Of a stretch of DNA of 64,000 nucleotides, positions 39,473 to 50,519 are shown one piece after another. A program made the position numbers and the translations under genes. This DNA comes from an uncultured Nesterenkonia sp. (GTDB lineage: Bacteria > Actinomycetota > Actinomycetes > Actinomycetales > Micrococcaceae), in NCBI GenBank assembly GCA_946222885.1, contig CAMIAK010000001.1, positions 248,001 through 312,000 of the forward strand, in the 5' to 3' direction. The stretch's first letter is position 1. Each line of letters opens with the position of its first letter. Below the pieces are notes generated by a model. The model was not told the DNA's origin. It worked only from the letters and a program-made list of their open reading frames with translations, and searched no databases.

Positions 39473-39535
39473 GGTGTGTCAGAACTGCGGGAAGTAGCGC
39501 CTCCAGGGGACGACTTCCCGCAGTTCTGACACACC
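39473..39535. repeat. Hairpin element copy 1 (23-bp perfect arms)
   Basis: A left arm at 39473-39495 is a perfect reverse complement of the right arm at 39513-39535. The arms begin GGTGTGTCAGAACTGCGG. The same arms recur at 40626-40687, on the other side of the nuclease gene. It can also terminate gpmA. Confidence 0.85.
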
Positions 39536-39660
39536 CAGCGGGAGTGTGGCCGCATGCAGTTTCCTCCAGAGACAGGAGACTGCCGGAGGTGACACGGTCG
39601 GCTCTCCAGAGAATGGGAGCTTTTCGGTCCGAAGGAGTCAGCGGCGGAGATCCTGCTGTC

Positions 39661-40623
39661 ATGCGGAACCCCGAGCCGCTTCCTGCGGAACTCCATGGCC
39701 GCCTCTTCACCAGGGCTGAGGCCGTGGCGCGGGGAGTGACGGACAATCGTCTGAAGGCCCGCGACATCACCAGGGTCGCTCGGGCCACCTATCGGCATGA
39801 TCCGATTCAGGGGTCCACGGAGGCTGCCGACGACGTCGGCTCCAACTCTCGGCGGACAGAGTTTCTGCGGGCGATCTGCAGCAGGGCGCCCCGTTCCTGG
39901 GTCAGTCATGTGACGGCGGCCCAGGTATACGGCCTCATGCTTCCACGGCGGTTGGACCATGACTCTCGGATTCACCTCACGGGGGTCAGCCGTTCCCACT
40001 ACAGCCGTGATGACCCACAAGTGATTCTTCATAGGGCAAGGGAGCCGACGGCTGACCTGCGCGAGGTTCGGGGCCTCCGAGTCTCTTCACCTGAGAGGCT
40101 CGTCGTCGAGCTGTCCTCCTGTCTGAGTCTGACGGAGCTCGTCACGGTCGGCGATCAACTGGTGCGCAGACCCCATCCACGGCTGGAGCCTCGAGAAGAG
40201 CCGTGGGCGAGTCTTCCGGCGCTGAGGAGAGCGGTTGAGGAGCGGAGAGGCCAGCGCGGTGTTCCTCAGGCGCGGAAGGCCCTCGAACTGGTGCGAGTGG
40301 GCGCGGACTCACCGCCGGAGACCCGCATGAGGCTCGCCCTGCACGAGGCTGGTCTGCCGGAGCCCGAGCTGCAGATTCAGCTGGAGCCGGGCGACCGGCA
40401 CTCGCCAGCCGGTGATGCCGGGTACCGGCACGAGCGGATCGTCATCCAGTACGACGGCGACCACCACTTCAGTGCTGAGCAGCAGGCTCGTGATCAGCGC
40501 AGGAATGCGCAGTTCGAGAGGGCCGGCTGGACGGTGGTCATGGTCAACCGCGTCGATCTCGGGGAGAACTTCACCGGGATGGTCAGGCGCGTCATGTCGC
40601 TTCTGGAGCGAAGAACCCTGTGA
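39661..40623 (+). CDS. DUF559-like nuclease with AbiEi-like N-terminal domain
   Basis: From ATG 39661 the protein has 320 residues. Residues 16-45 form a winged-helix-like segment (FTRAEAVARGVTDNRL) as in AbiEi-type antitoxins. The C-terminal part matches the Vsr/DUF559 nuclease fold: SPPETRMRLALHEAGLPEPE with Glu220, then IVIQYDGDHHFSAEQQARDQRR and GWTVVMVNRVDL. The usual EYDG is QYDG here (Gln263), and the preceding Asp motif is degraded, so activity is uncertain. It is enclosed by two matching hairpins and its GC content looks lower than that of its neighbours. The start is tentative. Confidence 0.72.
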   Translation: MRNPEPLPAELHGRLFTRAEAVARGVTDNRLKARDITRVARATYRHDPIQGSTEAADDVGSNSRRTEFLRAICSRAPRSWVSHVTAAQVYGLMLPRRLDHDSRIHLTGVSRSHYSRDDPQVILHRAREPTADLREVRGLRVSSPERLVVELSSCLSLTELVTVGDQLVRRPHPRLEPREEPWASLPALRRAVEERRGQRGVPQARKALELVRVGADSPPETRMRLALHEAGLPEPELQIQLEPGDRHSPAGDAGYRHERIVIQYDGDHHFSAEQQARDQRRNAQFERAGWTVVMVNRVDLGENFTGMVRRVMSLLERRTL

Positions 40624-40625
40624 CA

Positions 40626-40687
40626 GGTGTGTCAGAACTGCGGAAATAGCGGTTCTGGGGGCCTCATTTCTGCAGTTCTGACACACC
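40626..40687. repeat. Hairpin element copy 2 (22-bp arms, one mismatch)
   Basis: The left arm 40626-40647 pairs with 40666-40687 with one mismatch. The outer 18 bases are identical to those of copy 1. It lies between the nuclease gene and the convergent phoU and may terminate both. Confidence 0.85.
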
Positions 40688-40707
40688 CGGGCGGGGGAGG
40701 GAGCGGA

Positions 40708-41364
40708 TCACTCGCTGTAGCGGGAGTCCCATTCGCCGGTGACCAGGTATTCGACCTTCTTCGCGACGGCGACGCCGTGGTCGCCGAAGCGCTCGAAGAA
40801 GCGGCTGGCCAGGACACAGTCGGCGGTCGAGGCCGCCGATGCGTCCCAGTCCTCGGTGGCGATGACGGTGAAGACTCCGGCGTGGAGCTCGTTGATCTGC
40901 TCGTTGAGCGCGGCGATCTCCTGCACCAGATGCAGCTCCCGGGTCTCCAGCAGCTCGGTGACCCGCTCGGAGATGGCGATGCTGTGGCGCGCCATCTTCT
41001 CGTAGGTGGGGTGCAGCACGGCCGGGGCGACCTGGTCCGGGTAGCGCAGTCGCACCAGCTGCGCGATGTGCCGGGCCAGGTCGCCCATGCGTTCCAGGGA
41101 GGTGCTCATCCGGAGTGCGCCCACGATCATGCGCAGGTCCGAGGCCACCGGGCCCTGGAGCGCCAACAGGTCGATGGCCTTCTCGTCCAGCTCGACCTGC
41201 AGCTTGTCGATGCGCGTATCAGCGGCGATGACCTCCTCGGCCAGCTGCACATCGGCGCTCTCGAAGGACACGTACGCGCGGTCCATGGCTTTGGAGACCA
41301 GCGTGGAGATCTCGATCAGCTGCTCGCCGAGGTTCTGCAGATCTTCCTGGAAAAGCTTGCGCAC
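40708..41364 (-). CDS. phoU: Phosphate-specific transport accessory protein PhoU
   Basis: The 218-residue protein is a tandem three-helix PhoU: MRKLFQEDLQNLGEQLIEIS, ADTRIDKLQVELDEKAIDLLALQGPVASDLRMI (two metal-binding E/DxxxD parts) and SRFFERFGDHGVAVAKKV. It links Pst transport to the SenX3-RegX3 system and keeps it off when phosphate is plentiful. The start is GTG at 41364-41362, with AAAGGA upstream. It is divergent from senX3 across a 176-base region holding a PHO box. No pst genes are in view. Confidence 0.94.
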   Translation of the reverse strand: MRKLFQEDLQNLGEQLIEISTLVSKAMDRAYVSFESADVQLAEEVIAADTRIDKLQVELDEKAIDLLALQGPVASDLRMIVGALRMSTSLERMGDLARHIAQLVRLRYPDQVAPAVLHPTYEKMARHSIAISERVTELLETRELHLVQEIAALNEQINELHAGVFTVIATEDWDASAASTADCVLASRFFERFGDHGVAVAKKVEYLVTGEWDSRYSE

Positions 41365-41458
41365 GTGAACGGGGTCCTTTCGTAGAGCGTCGGGGCCGGC
41401 GCCCCACCGGTAGAGTCTCCTTCCTGCGGGTGAACTCCCGCGTCCACATCAGTCGACG

Positions 41459-41480
41459 CGCAGGTGAACGGTTGTTGAAC
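41459..41480 (-). promoter_or_regulatory. PHO box between phoU and senX3
   Basis: On the minus strand two 11-base units, GTTCAACAACC and GTTCACCTGCG, stand head to tail (TGAAC on the plus strand at 41465-41469 and 41476-41480). This is the direct-repeat form bound by PhoP/RegX3-type regulators. Further single GTTCACC units occur near 41424-41436 and at 41364-41371. Confidence 0.65.
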
Positions 41481-41528
41481 CCCTGGCGTCCTCGGGGCCC
41501 CGCGGCGACGAGCACATGAACACATGCC

Positions 41529-41534
41529 TAAGCT
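41529..41534 (+). promoter_or_regulatory. -10 box giving a leaderless senX3 transcript
   Basis: TAAGCT lies exactly six bases before GTG 41541. No ribosome site precedes the gene. Confidence 0.5.
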
Positions 41535-41540
41535 GTAGGG

Positions 41541-42812
41541 GTGGACCCCCTGATCATCGCCATCATCGCCGGCCTCGTCGGCCTGGCGCTCGGCGTCGTC
41601 GGGATGCATGCCTTCCGGGTCAGCGAGCGCCAGCGCGCCGCCGGCATCGACGTCGACGAGCCCACCATGCCGGAGGGCGCCACCGAGGTGCTGGCCTCGC
41701 TGGGTCTGGCCTACATCGTGGTGGACACCGTGGACGGCGTCGTGCGGGCGAATCCCTCGGCCTATGCCTTCGGGCTGGTGCGCGGCCACACGGTGGTCCA
41801 CCAGGAGCTGCTGAACCTGACCGCCCGGGTCCGCGCCGACGGCGTCATCATCGACCAGGAGTATGAGCTGCCCCGCGGGCTGCGCGGGGAGATGTCGATC
41901 GTGGTGCACCTGCGCGTGGCCCCGCTGGGGGATGAGTACATCCTGATCCTCGCCGACGACCGCACCGAGTTCTCCCGCATCGAGGCGGTGCGCAACGACT
42001 TCGTCGCCAACGTCTCCCACGAGCTGAAGACCCCGGTGGGCGCCATCAGCCTGCTCACCGAGACCATCGAGGACGCCGCGGACGACCCCGATGCCGTCAC
42101 CCGCTTCTCCCAGCGTCTGCACAAGGAGTCCCGCCGGCTGGCCGCGCTGGTGCAGGACATCATCGAGCTCTCCCGGGTCCAGGGCAAGAACATCGTCCAC
42201 CAGGGCACCCCGGTGGACCTCAACGAGATCCTCTCCGAGGCGATGGACCGCTCCCGGCTGCCGGCCGAGGCGAAGAACATCGAGATCCGGCTGGGCGGGG
42301 AGCTGCCCCGCCGGGTCCACGGCGACGCTGACCAGCTGATGATGGCCTTCCGGAACCTGGTGGACAACGCGGTCCGCTACTCCCCGGAGAACACCCGGGT
42401 CGGAGTGGGGCTGTCCTCCCGCGACGGCATCGCCCAGGTCACCATCACCGACCAGGGGATCGGCATCGCGCCGGAGGACCAGGAGCGCATCTTCGAGCGC
42501 TTCTACCGCGTCGACGCCGCCCGCTCCCGCCAGACCGGGGGCACCGGCCTGGGGCTGAGCATCGTCAAGCATGTGATCAGCAACCACGGCGGCGAGGTCT
42601 CCCTCTGGTCCCAGCAGGGCAGGGGCTCGACCTTCACCGTCCGGCTGCCCGAGCTCGATGAGAACATGGACCACCCGGCCCTTCCGCACGGCCCGCCGGC
42701 CGGGCAGGTGCCCCAGCAGGCGTCCCCGCACAGCTCCCATCACCGCACATCACCATCCGGAACCGCAGCATCCGAGACATCAGGATCTGACCCAGCAGGA
42801 GGAACAGAGTGA
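41541..42812 (+). CDS. senX3: Sensor histidine kinase SenX3
   Basis: The 423-residue protein has one N-terminal membrane helix (IIAIIAGLVGLALGVVGMHAF), a PAS-like domain (LASLGLAYIVVDTVDGVVRANP), and a HisKA domain with the phosphorylated His160 in NVSHELKTPVGAI. The ATPase domain shows LVDNAVRYSP (N box), DQGIGIAPED and GGTGLGLSIVKH. A Pro/Ser/His-rich tail follows. It senses phosphate limitation through PhoU/Pst and phosphorylates RegX3. The stop overlaps the regX3 start by 4 bases. Confidence 0.93.
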   Translation: MDPLIIAIIAGLVGLALGVVGMHAFRVSERQRAAGIDVDEPTMPEGATEVLASLGLAYIVVDTVDGVVRANPSAYAFGLVRGHTVVHQELLNLTARVRADGVIIDQEYELPRGLRGEMSIVVHLRVAPLGDEYILILADDRTEFSRIEAVRNDFVANVSHELKTPVGAISLLTETIEDAADDPDAVTRFSQRLHKESRRLAALVQDIIELSRVQGKNIVHQGTPVDLNEILSEAMDRSRLPAEAKNIEIRLGGELPRRVHGDADQLMMAFRNLVDNAVRYSPENTRVGVGLSSRDGIAQVTITDQGIGIAPEDQERIFERFYRVDAARSRQTGGTGLGLSIVKHVISNHGGEVSLWSQQGRGSTFTVRLPELDENMDHPALPHGPPAGQVPQQASPHSSHHRTSPSGTAASETSGSDPAGGTE

Positions 42813-43489
42813 CCAGGATTCTCATCGTCGAAGACGAGGCCTCGTTCTCAGAGGCTCTCGCGTACACCTTGGAGAAGGAGGGGTACGACGTCACTGTGGC
42901 CGAGGACGGTGTGGCCGCAGTCGAGATCTTCGACCAGGAGGGAGCCGACCTGGTCCTCCTGGACCTGATGCTGCCCGGCCAGCCGGGCACCGAGGTCTGC
43001 CGGCAGATCCGCCAGCGCTCGCAGGTGCCGGTGATCATGCTCACCGCCAAGGACTCCGAGATCGACAAGGTCGTGGGCCTGGAGCTCGGCGCCGACGACT
43101 ACGTGACCAAGCCCTACTCCTCCCGCGAGCTGCTGGCCCGGGTCCGGGCGGTGCTGCGCCGTCATGTGGACACCGAGATCGACGAGGGCTCCATGGTCTC
43201 GGCCGGCCCGGTCCGGATGGATGTGGAGCGCCACACCGTGGAGGTCGGGGGAGAGGCCGCCTCCCTGCCCCTGAAGGAGTTCGAGCTGCTGGAGATGCTG
43301 CTGCGCAACGCCGGGCGCGTGCTGACCCGCGGCCAGCTCATCGACCGGGTCTGGGGCTCCGACTACGTGGGCGACACCAAGACCCTGGACGTGCACGTCA
43401 AGCGCCTGCGCGCCAAGATCGAGCCGGACCCCTCCAGCCCCCGCTACCTCATCACCGTCCGCGGCTTGGGGTATAAGTTCGAAGCTTGA
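42809..43489 (+). CDS. regX3: Response regulator RegX3 (OmpR family)
   Basis: The 226-residue protein has a receiver domain with EDE at 8-10, the phosphoacceptor Asp52 (VLLDLMLPG) and Lys near 102 (YVTKPYSS). A winged-helix domain follows with LPLKEFELLEMLLRNAGRVLTR (the recognition part DTKTLDVHVKRLRAKIE) and the end VRGLGYKFE. It controls phosphate-starvation genes and probably its own locus through the PHO box upstream of senX3. Confidence 0.95.
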   Translation: MTRILIVEDEASFSEALAYTLEKEGYDVTVAEDGVAAVEIFDQEGADLVLLDLMLPGQPGTEVCRQIRQRSQVPVIMLTAKDSEIDKVVGLELGADDYVTKPYSSRELLARVRAVLRRHVDTEIDEGSMVSAGPVRMDVERHTVEVGGEAASLPLKEFELLEMLLRNAGRVLTRGQLIDRVWGSDYVGDTKTLDVHVKRLRAKIEPDPSSPRYLITVRGLGYKFEA

Positions 43490-43591
43490 CCTCAGGGAAG
43501 CAGAGAGCGGTGCAGCGGCCGCCGAGCCGGGCGCGGTGCGGGGCGTTAGACTGGTCCCTGGTCAGATCCGGTCTTGAGGTCAGGAGTGTGT

Positions 43592-45226
43592 ATGAGCACC
43601 GCAGAGAACAGCCAGCCCATCCGCCGAGCACTGATCTCCGTCTATGACAAGACCGGCCTGGAGGAGCTCGCCCGCGGCCTGCACGAGGCCGGCGTCGAGC
43701 TGGTCTCCACCGGCTCCACCGCCAAGCGCATCGCCGAGGCCGGGGTCCCGGTCACCGAGGTCTCCGAGGTCACCGGCTTCCAGGAGTGCCTGGACGGCCG
43801 GGTGAAGACCCTGCACCCCCGTGTGCACGCCGGCATTCTGGCCGACCGCCGCCGGGAGGACCACCGCGCCCAGCTCGAGGAGCTGGAGATCCGGCCCTTC
43901 GATCTGGTGGTGGTGAACCTCTACCCCTTCGCCGACACCGTCGCCTCGGGCGCCTCCGAGGACGAGATCGTCGAGCAGATCGACATCGGCGGCCCCTCCA
44001 TGGTGCGCGCCGCCGCGAAGAACCACGCCTCGGTCGCCGTGGTGGTGGATCCGCTGCGCTATCGGGAGGTGCTCGCCGCCGCGGCGCAGGGAGGCTTCAC
44101 GCTGTCCGCCCGCCAGCGCCTGGCCGCCCTGGCCTTCGCGCACACCGCCGCCTATGACACCGCGGTGGCGCGCTGGACCTCCCAGCAGTTCGACGACGAC
44201 TTCGACGCCTCCAGCCTCCCGGCGTCCCCGCTGGCCCAGGAGGACAAGAAGCTGCAGTTCCCGCCCTACGCCGGCCTGGCCCTGGAACGGGTCACCGGAC
44301 TGCGCTACGGCGAGAACTCCCACCAGCCGGCCGCGCTCTACGCCGACACCCAGGGGCTGCCGGGCCTGGCCCAGGCCGAGACCCTGCACGGCAAGGCGAT
44401 GAGCTACAACAACTACGTCGACGCCGACGCCGCGGTCCGCACCGCCTTCGACTTCGCCGAGCCCGCAGTGGCGATCATCAAGCACGCCAACCCCTGCGGC
44501 GTGGCTGTGGGCGCCACTGTGGCCGAGGCCCACCAGAAGGCTCACGCCTGCGATCCGCTCTCCGCCTTCGGAGGGGTCATCGCCGCCAACCGCACGGTCA
44601 CCGCCGCCATGGCCGAGACCGTGGCCGGAATCTTCACCGAGGTCGTCGTCGCCCCGGACTTCGAGGAACAGGCCCTGGAGATCCTCACCCGGAAGAAGAA
44701 CATCCGGCTGCTCAAGCTGGCCGAGGGGCACGGCCGGGAACGGGTGGAGTACAAGCAGATCTCCGGAGGCATGCTGCTGCAGGCCTCCGACGCCCTCGAC
44801 GCCGACGGCGACAGCCCGCAGAGCTGGAAGCTCGCCTCCGGCCCCGCCGCCGATGAGCAGACCCTGGCCGATCTGGAATTCGCCTGGCGCGCCGTGCGCT
44901 CGGTGAAGTCCAACGCGATCCTGCTGGCCTCCGAAGGCTCCACCGTGGGCATCGGCATGGGCCAGGTCAACCGCCTGGACTCCTGCCGCCTGGCGGTCCA
45001 GCGCGCCAACACCCTGGCCGGCGACGGCGTGGACCGCGCGCGCGGCTCGGTGGCCGCCTCCGACGCCTTCTTCCCCTTCGCCGACGGGCTGCAGAGCCTG
45101 ATCACCGCCGGTGTGCGCGCCGTCGTCCAGCCGGGCGGCTCGCAGCGCGACGAGGAGGTCATCGCCGCGGCCGAGGAGGCCGGGCTGACCATGTACCTCA
45201 CCGGTGCGCGCCACTTCTTCCACTGA
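43592..45226 (+). CDS. purH: Bifunctional AICAR formyltransferase / IMP cyclohydrolase
   Basis: The 544-residue enzyme has an N-terminal MGS-like cyclohydrolase domain (ALISVYDKTGLEELARGL, STGSTAKRIAEAG, GRVKTLHPRVHAGIL, GGPSMVRAAAKNH) and a C-terminal transformylase with LRYGENSHQPAALY, AIIKHANPCGVAVG, SVKSNAILLA and GARHFFH at the end. It carries out the last two steps of purine synthesis. I use ATG 43592 after CAGGAG; a GTG at 43574 is in frame. TAGACT at 43547-43552 is a plausible -10 box. Confidence 0.96.
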   Translation: MSTAENSQPIRRALISVYDKTGLEELARGLHEAGVELVSTGSTAKRIAEAGVPVTEVSEVTGFQECLDGRVKTLHPRVHAGILADRRREDHRAQLEELEIRPFDLVVVNLYPFADTVASGASEDEIVEQIDIGGPSMVRAAAKNHASVAVVVDPLRYREVLAAAAQGGFTLSARQRLAALAFAHTAAYDTAVARWTSQQFDDDFDASSLPASPLAQEDKKLQFPPYAGLALERVTGLRYGENSHQPAALYADTQGLPGLAQAETLHGKAMSYNNYVDADAAVRTAFDFAEPAVAIIKHANPCGVAVGATVAEAHQKAHACDPLSAFGGVIAANRTVTAAMAETVAGIFTEVVVAPDFEEQALEILTRKKNIRLLKLAEGHGRERVEYKQISGGMLLQASDALDADGDSPQSWKLASGPAADEQTLADLEFAWRAVRSVKSNAILLASEGSTVGIGMGQVNRLDSCRLAVQRANTLAGDGVDRARGSVAASDAFFPFADGLQSLITAGVRAVVQPGGSQRDEEVIAAAEEAGLTMYLTGARHFFH

Positions 45227-45256
45227 GACTTTCCCTGATAAGGGGGTGCCGTTCGC

Positions 45257-46591
45257 ATGACCGAACAGCTGGACGACCTCGAAGACCTGATCCGCGATGA
45301 GCGGCTGCGCGACCTGCGCGTCGCACTGGACGACCTGAACACCGGCGACATCGTCGACTTCCTGGAGCGCCTCGGCGTGAAGGACCGTGCGGTGACCTTC
45401 CGGCTGCTGCCCAAGGACACCGCCGTCGAGGTCTTCGACATGCTGGACCAGTCCCTGCAGCACGAGATCATCCAGGGGCTGAAGGACCTCGACGTCGCGC
45501 ACTTCTTCGAGTCCCTGGACCCGGACGACCGTGTCCGCCTGATGGACGAGATGCCGGCCTCGGTGGCGCGCAAGATGATGCGCCATCTGGACCCGCGCGA
45601 ACGCAGTCTGACCAACATCGTGCTGGGCTACCCGGACGGCACCATCGGCCGCCAGATGTCCCCGGAGTTCGTGGCGATCCCGGAGCACTGGAGCGTCTCC
45701 CAGGCCATGGAGAAGGTCCGCCGCTCCGGGCAGGACGCGGAGACCCTCTACACCCTGCCCGTGGTGGACCGTGCGCGGCTGCTCAAGGGCGTGGTCTCGC
45801 TGCGCGACCTGGTCGCCGCAGGGGATGAGACGCCCATCGCCGAGATCATGGCCGAGGTGGACTCGGTGGACGCCGACCACGACGCCGAGGACGCGGCCCG
45901 CCGCTGTGCGGACCGCAAGCACCTGGCCATGCCGGTCACCGACTCCGAGCACCGGGTGGTCGGAATCTTCACCGTGGACGACGCCCTGGACATCCTGGAG
46001 CGCGCGGAGAACGAGGACGCCGCCCGCCACGGCGGCGCCGAGCCGCTGAACCGCCCCTACCTCTCCACCCCGGTGCTTCACCTGATGCGGCTGCGCGTGG
46101 TGTGGCTGCTGGTGCTCGCCGTCGGCGCCACCCTGACGGTGACTGTGCTGGACCGCTTCGAGGACACTCTGGAGTCGGTGGTCGTGCTGGCGCTGTTCGT
46201 GCCGCTGCTGATCGGCACCGGCGGAAACGTCGGCAACCAGGCGGCGACGACGATCACCCGCGCCCTGGCCCTCGGCGACGTCGCGACCCGTGACGTCTTC
46301 AAGGTGCTCTGGCGGGAGTTCCGGGTGGGCGTGACCCTGGGCGGCTCCCTGGGCGTGCTCGCGGTGCTGCTGGTGGGGGTGATCTACGGCTGGGAGGTCG
46401 GTGCGGTCATCGGCCTGACCATGCTGACCCTGTGCTCGCTGGCCGCCTCGGTGGGCGGGCTGATGCCGCTGCTGGCGAAGAAGCTGGGCTTCGACCCGGC
46501 GGTCTTCGCCAACCCCTTCATCGCGACCTTCGTGGACGCCACCGGGCTGATCATCTACTTCCTGATCGCCCAGAGCGTGCTGGGCATCTGA
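45257..46591 (+). CDS. mgtE: Magnesium transporter MgtE
   Basis: The 444-residue protein has an N-terminal superhelical domain (LNTGDIVDFLERL, LLPKDTAVEVFDML), a CBS pair (residues about 130-255) and five membrane helices. The selectivity motif PLLIGTGGNVGNQAATT and the final FIATFVDATGLIIYFLIA helix are diagnostic. The cytoplasmic domains act as a Mg sensor that closes the pore. GGGGGT upstream of ATG 45257 is a weak ribosome site. Only 30 bases separate it from purH, so it may be cotranscribed and there is no room for a Mg riboswitch. Confidence 0.94.
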   Translation: MTEQLDDLEDLIRDERLRDLRVALDDLNTGDIVDFLERLGVKDRAVTFRLLPKDTAVEVFDMLDQSLQHEIIQGLKDLDVAHFFESLDPDDRVRLMDEMPASVARKMMRHLDPRERSLTNIVLGYPDGTIGRQMSPEFVAIPEHWSVSQAMEKVRRSGQDAETLYTLPVVDRARLLKGVVSLRDLVAAGDETPIAEIMAEVDSVDADHDAEDAARRCADRKHLAMPVTDSEHRVVGIFTVDDALDILERAENEDAARHGGAEPLNRPYLSTPVLHLMRLRVVWLLVLAVGATLTVTVLDRFEDTLESVVVLALFVPLLIGTGGNVGNQAATTITRALALGDVATRDVFKVLWREFRVGVTLGGSLGVLAVLLVGVIYGWEVGAVIGLTMLTLCSLAASVGGLMPLLAKKLGFDPAVFANPFIATFVDATGLIIYFLIAQSVLGI

Positions 46592-46699
46592 GGCGTGCCG
46601 GTCGCGGCGGCGCGGGGCCGCCGTCGTCGGGTAGATTGAGACGCGGACAACTGAGACCTGGATGACATATCCGACCCGACCTCGAGGGAGATGCTGCCC

Positions 46700-48919
<2,220 letters not shown>

Positions 48920-48948
48920 GCTGATCAGATGCTGGCCTGACCATGGCT

Positions 48949-48988
48949 GGCAGGGGCCCGGCTCTCTGCGGAGGGCCGGGCCCCTGCC
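48949..48988 (+). terminator. Terminator hairpin after icd
   Basis: A 14-bp perfect stem, GGCAGGGGCCCGGC (48949-48962) with GCCGGGCCCCTGCC (48975-48988), follows the icd stop. No T run follows, as is common in high-GC actinobacteria. Confidence 0.75.
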
Positions 48989-49037
48989 GTATCCGCTGGC
49001 ATAGGATGTGAGGCGGAACACGAGAGAAGGAGAGGCA

Positions 49038-49955
49038 GTGACGGAACGGATCCACCTGATGCCCGGGGGAGATGAGGAGCTCATCGCCGGGCTGCGCGAA
49101 CAGGGCGCAGAGATCGTCGGGGCTGCGGAGCGGCCCACCGGCGTCGTGGTCACCAAGATGTTCGAAGACTTCGACCTGGACGCAGTCCTCGCCGCGAACC
49201 CGCAGGTCAGCTGGGTCCAGCTGCCCAGTGCCGGCATCGAGGCCTACCAGGAGACCATGCGGAGCTTCCCGGAGAAGACGTGGACCTCCGCCAAGGGGGC
49301 CTATGCCAAGCCGGTGGGCGAGCACGGGCTGCTGCTGACCCTGGCCGCCCTGCGCGGGCTGAAGACCCGCGCCCGGGCGCAGAGCTGGGGCCCGGAGGGC
49401 GGCATCTCGCTCAACGGCCTGCGCTGCGTGGTGGCCGGCGCCGGGGGCGTGGCCGCTGAGCTGGTCCGGCTCTACAAGGCCTTCGACACCCATGTCACCG
49501 TGGTCCGGCGCACGGGCGAGCCGCTGGAGGGTGCGGACGAGACCGTCACCTTCGACCGTCTGGACGAGGTGCTCGAGGGCGCCGACGTCATGGGGCTGGC
49601 CGCCGCGGTCACCCCGGTCACCGAGAAGATGATGGGAGCCCGCCAGTTCGGGCTGCTGGCCGAGGGGGCGGTGCTCGCCAACGTGGGCCGCGGCCGTCTG
49701 GTGGACACCGATGCCCTGGTGGAGGCGCTGCGCTCGGGCAGGCTCCGTGGGGCCGGGCTGGACGTCACCGACCCGGAGCCGCTGCCGGAGGGGCATCCGC
49801 TCTGGGACCTGGAGAACTGCCTGATCACTCCGCACACCGCAGACACCACGGCGATGGTGGTCCCGCTGCTGCGCGCCCGCACCCTGGAGAACCACCGGCG
49901 GCTGCGCGACGGCGAGCCTCCGGTCGGCGTCGCCGACCCGGCCCAGGGATATTGA
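49038..49955 (+). CDS. D-isomer-specific 2-hydroxyacid dehydrogenase
   Basis: From GTG 49038 (AAGGAG seven bases upstream) the protein has 305 residues. It lacks a full N-terminal substrate domain, as in the GhrA-like branch. The NAD motif is VVAGAGGVAAELVRL. The catalytic part is ANVGRGRLVDTDALVEAL with Arg, DVTDPEPLPEGHPLW with Glu and NCLITPHTAD with His. It reduces a 2-oxo acid, possibly glyoxylate or hydroxypyruvate; the substrate cannot be read from sequence. TAGGAT at 49002-49007 may be its -10 box. Confidence 0.85.
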   Translation: MTERIHLMPGGDEELIAGLREQGAEIVGAAERPTGVVVTKMFEDFDLDAVLAANPQVSWVQLPSAGIEAYQETMRSFPEKTWTSAKGAYAKPVGEHGLLLTLAALRGLKTRARAQSWGPEGGISLNGLRCVVAGAGGVAAELVRLYKAFDTHVTVVRRTGEPLEGADETVTFDRLDEVLEGADVMGLAAAVTPVTEKMMGARQFGLLAEGAVLANVGRGRLVDTDALVEALRSGRLRGAGLDVTDPEPLPEGHPLWDLENCLITPHTADTTAMVVPLLRARTLENHRRLRDGEPPVGVADPAQGY

Positions 49956-49960
49956 TCCCC

Positions 49961-50482
49961 ATGGCACACATCCTGACCATCGCCGGCAAGACCCCGCAGA
50001 TCGGTGAGGGCGTCTTCCTCGCCCCCACCGCCAGCATCACCGCCGAGGTGGTGATGGAGAGGGACTCCTCCGCCTTCTACGGCGTCTCGGTGCGCGGAGA
50101 CACCGACGCCGTCCGGGTGGGCGAGGGCACCAACCTTCAGGACAATGTGGTGCTCCACGCCGAGGCCGGTGCCCCCACGGTGCTGGGGAAGCACGTCTCG
50201 GTGGGGCACAATGCCGTGGTCCACGGGGCGAGGGTCGGCGACCACTGCCTGATCGGCATGTCCGCCACAGTGCTCAACCGCGCCGTCGTCGGGGAGGAGA
50301 GCCTGATCGCCGCGGGCGCGCTGGTCACCCAGGGTATGGAGATCCCGCCGCGCTCGCTGGTGGCGGGAGTCCCCGCGAAGGTCCGGCGGGAGCTGACCGA
50401 GGAGGAGGTCGCGCATCTGCACCAGAACGCGGAGACCTATCTGCGCCTGAAGGAGGAGCACCTCCGCGCCGAGCCGGCCTGA
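49961..50482 (+). CDS. Gamma-carbonic-anhydrase-like hexapeptide-repeat protein
   Basis: The 173-residue protein is a left-handed beta helix: IGEGVFLAPTASITAEVVM, SVRGDTDAVRVGEGTNLQDN, VLHAE with a zinc histidine, and VSVGHNAVVHGARVGDHCLIGM with the two other histidines (GHNAVVHG). A C-terminal helix closes the barrel. Proteins of this YrdA/PaaY type bind zinc; only some hydrate CO2. It starts five bases after the dehydrogenase stop, so the two are cotranscribed. Confidence 0.88.
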   Translation: MAHILTIAGKTPQIGEGVFLAPTASITAEVVMERDSSAFYGVSVRGDTDAVRVGEGTNLQDNVVLHAEAGAPTVLGKHVSVGHNAVVHGARVGDHCLIGMSATVLNRAVVGEESLIAAGALVTQGMEIPPRSLVAGVPAKVRRELTEEEVAHLHQNAETYLRLKEEHLRAEPA

Positions 50483-50519
50483 GGCCAGCTCAGGACGGAG
50501 AGCCTCACTCCCAGCGGAC

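Noticed and set aside
39661..40623. The hairpin-bounded nuclease gene as an insertion sequence
   Set aside because: The protein is not a transposase and no target duplication outside the hairpins is visible, so I list it as a hairpin-bounded cassette and not as an IS element.
45227..45256. A magnesium riboswitch upstream of mgtE
   Set aside because: Only 30 bases separate purH and mgtE, too few for any known Mg-sensing leader.
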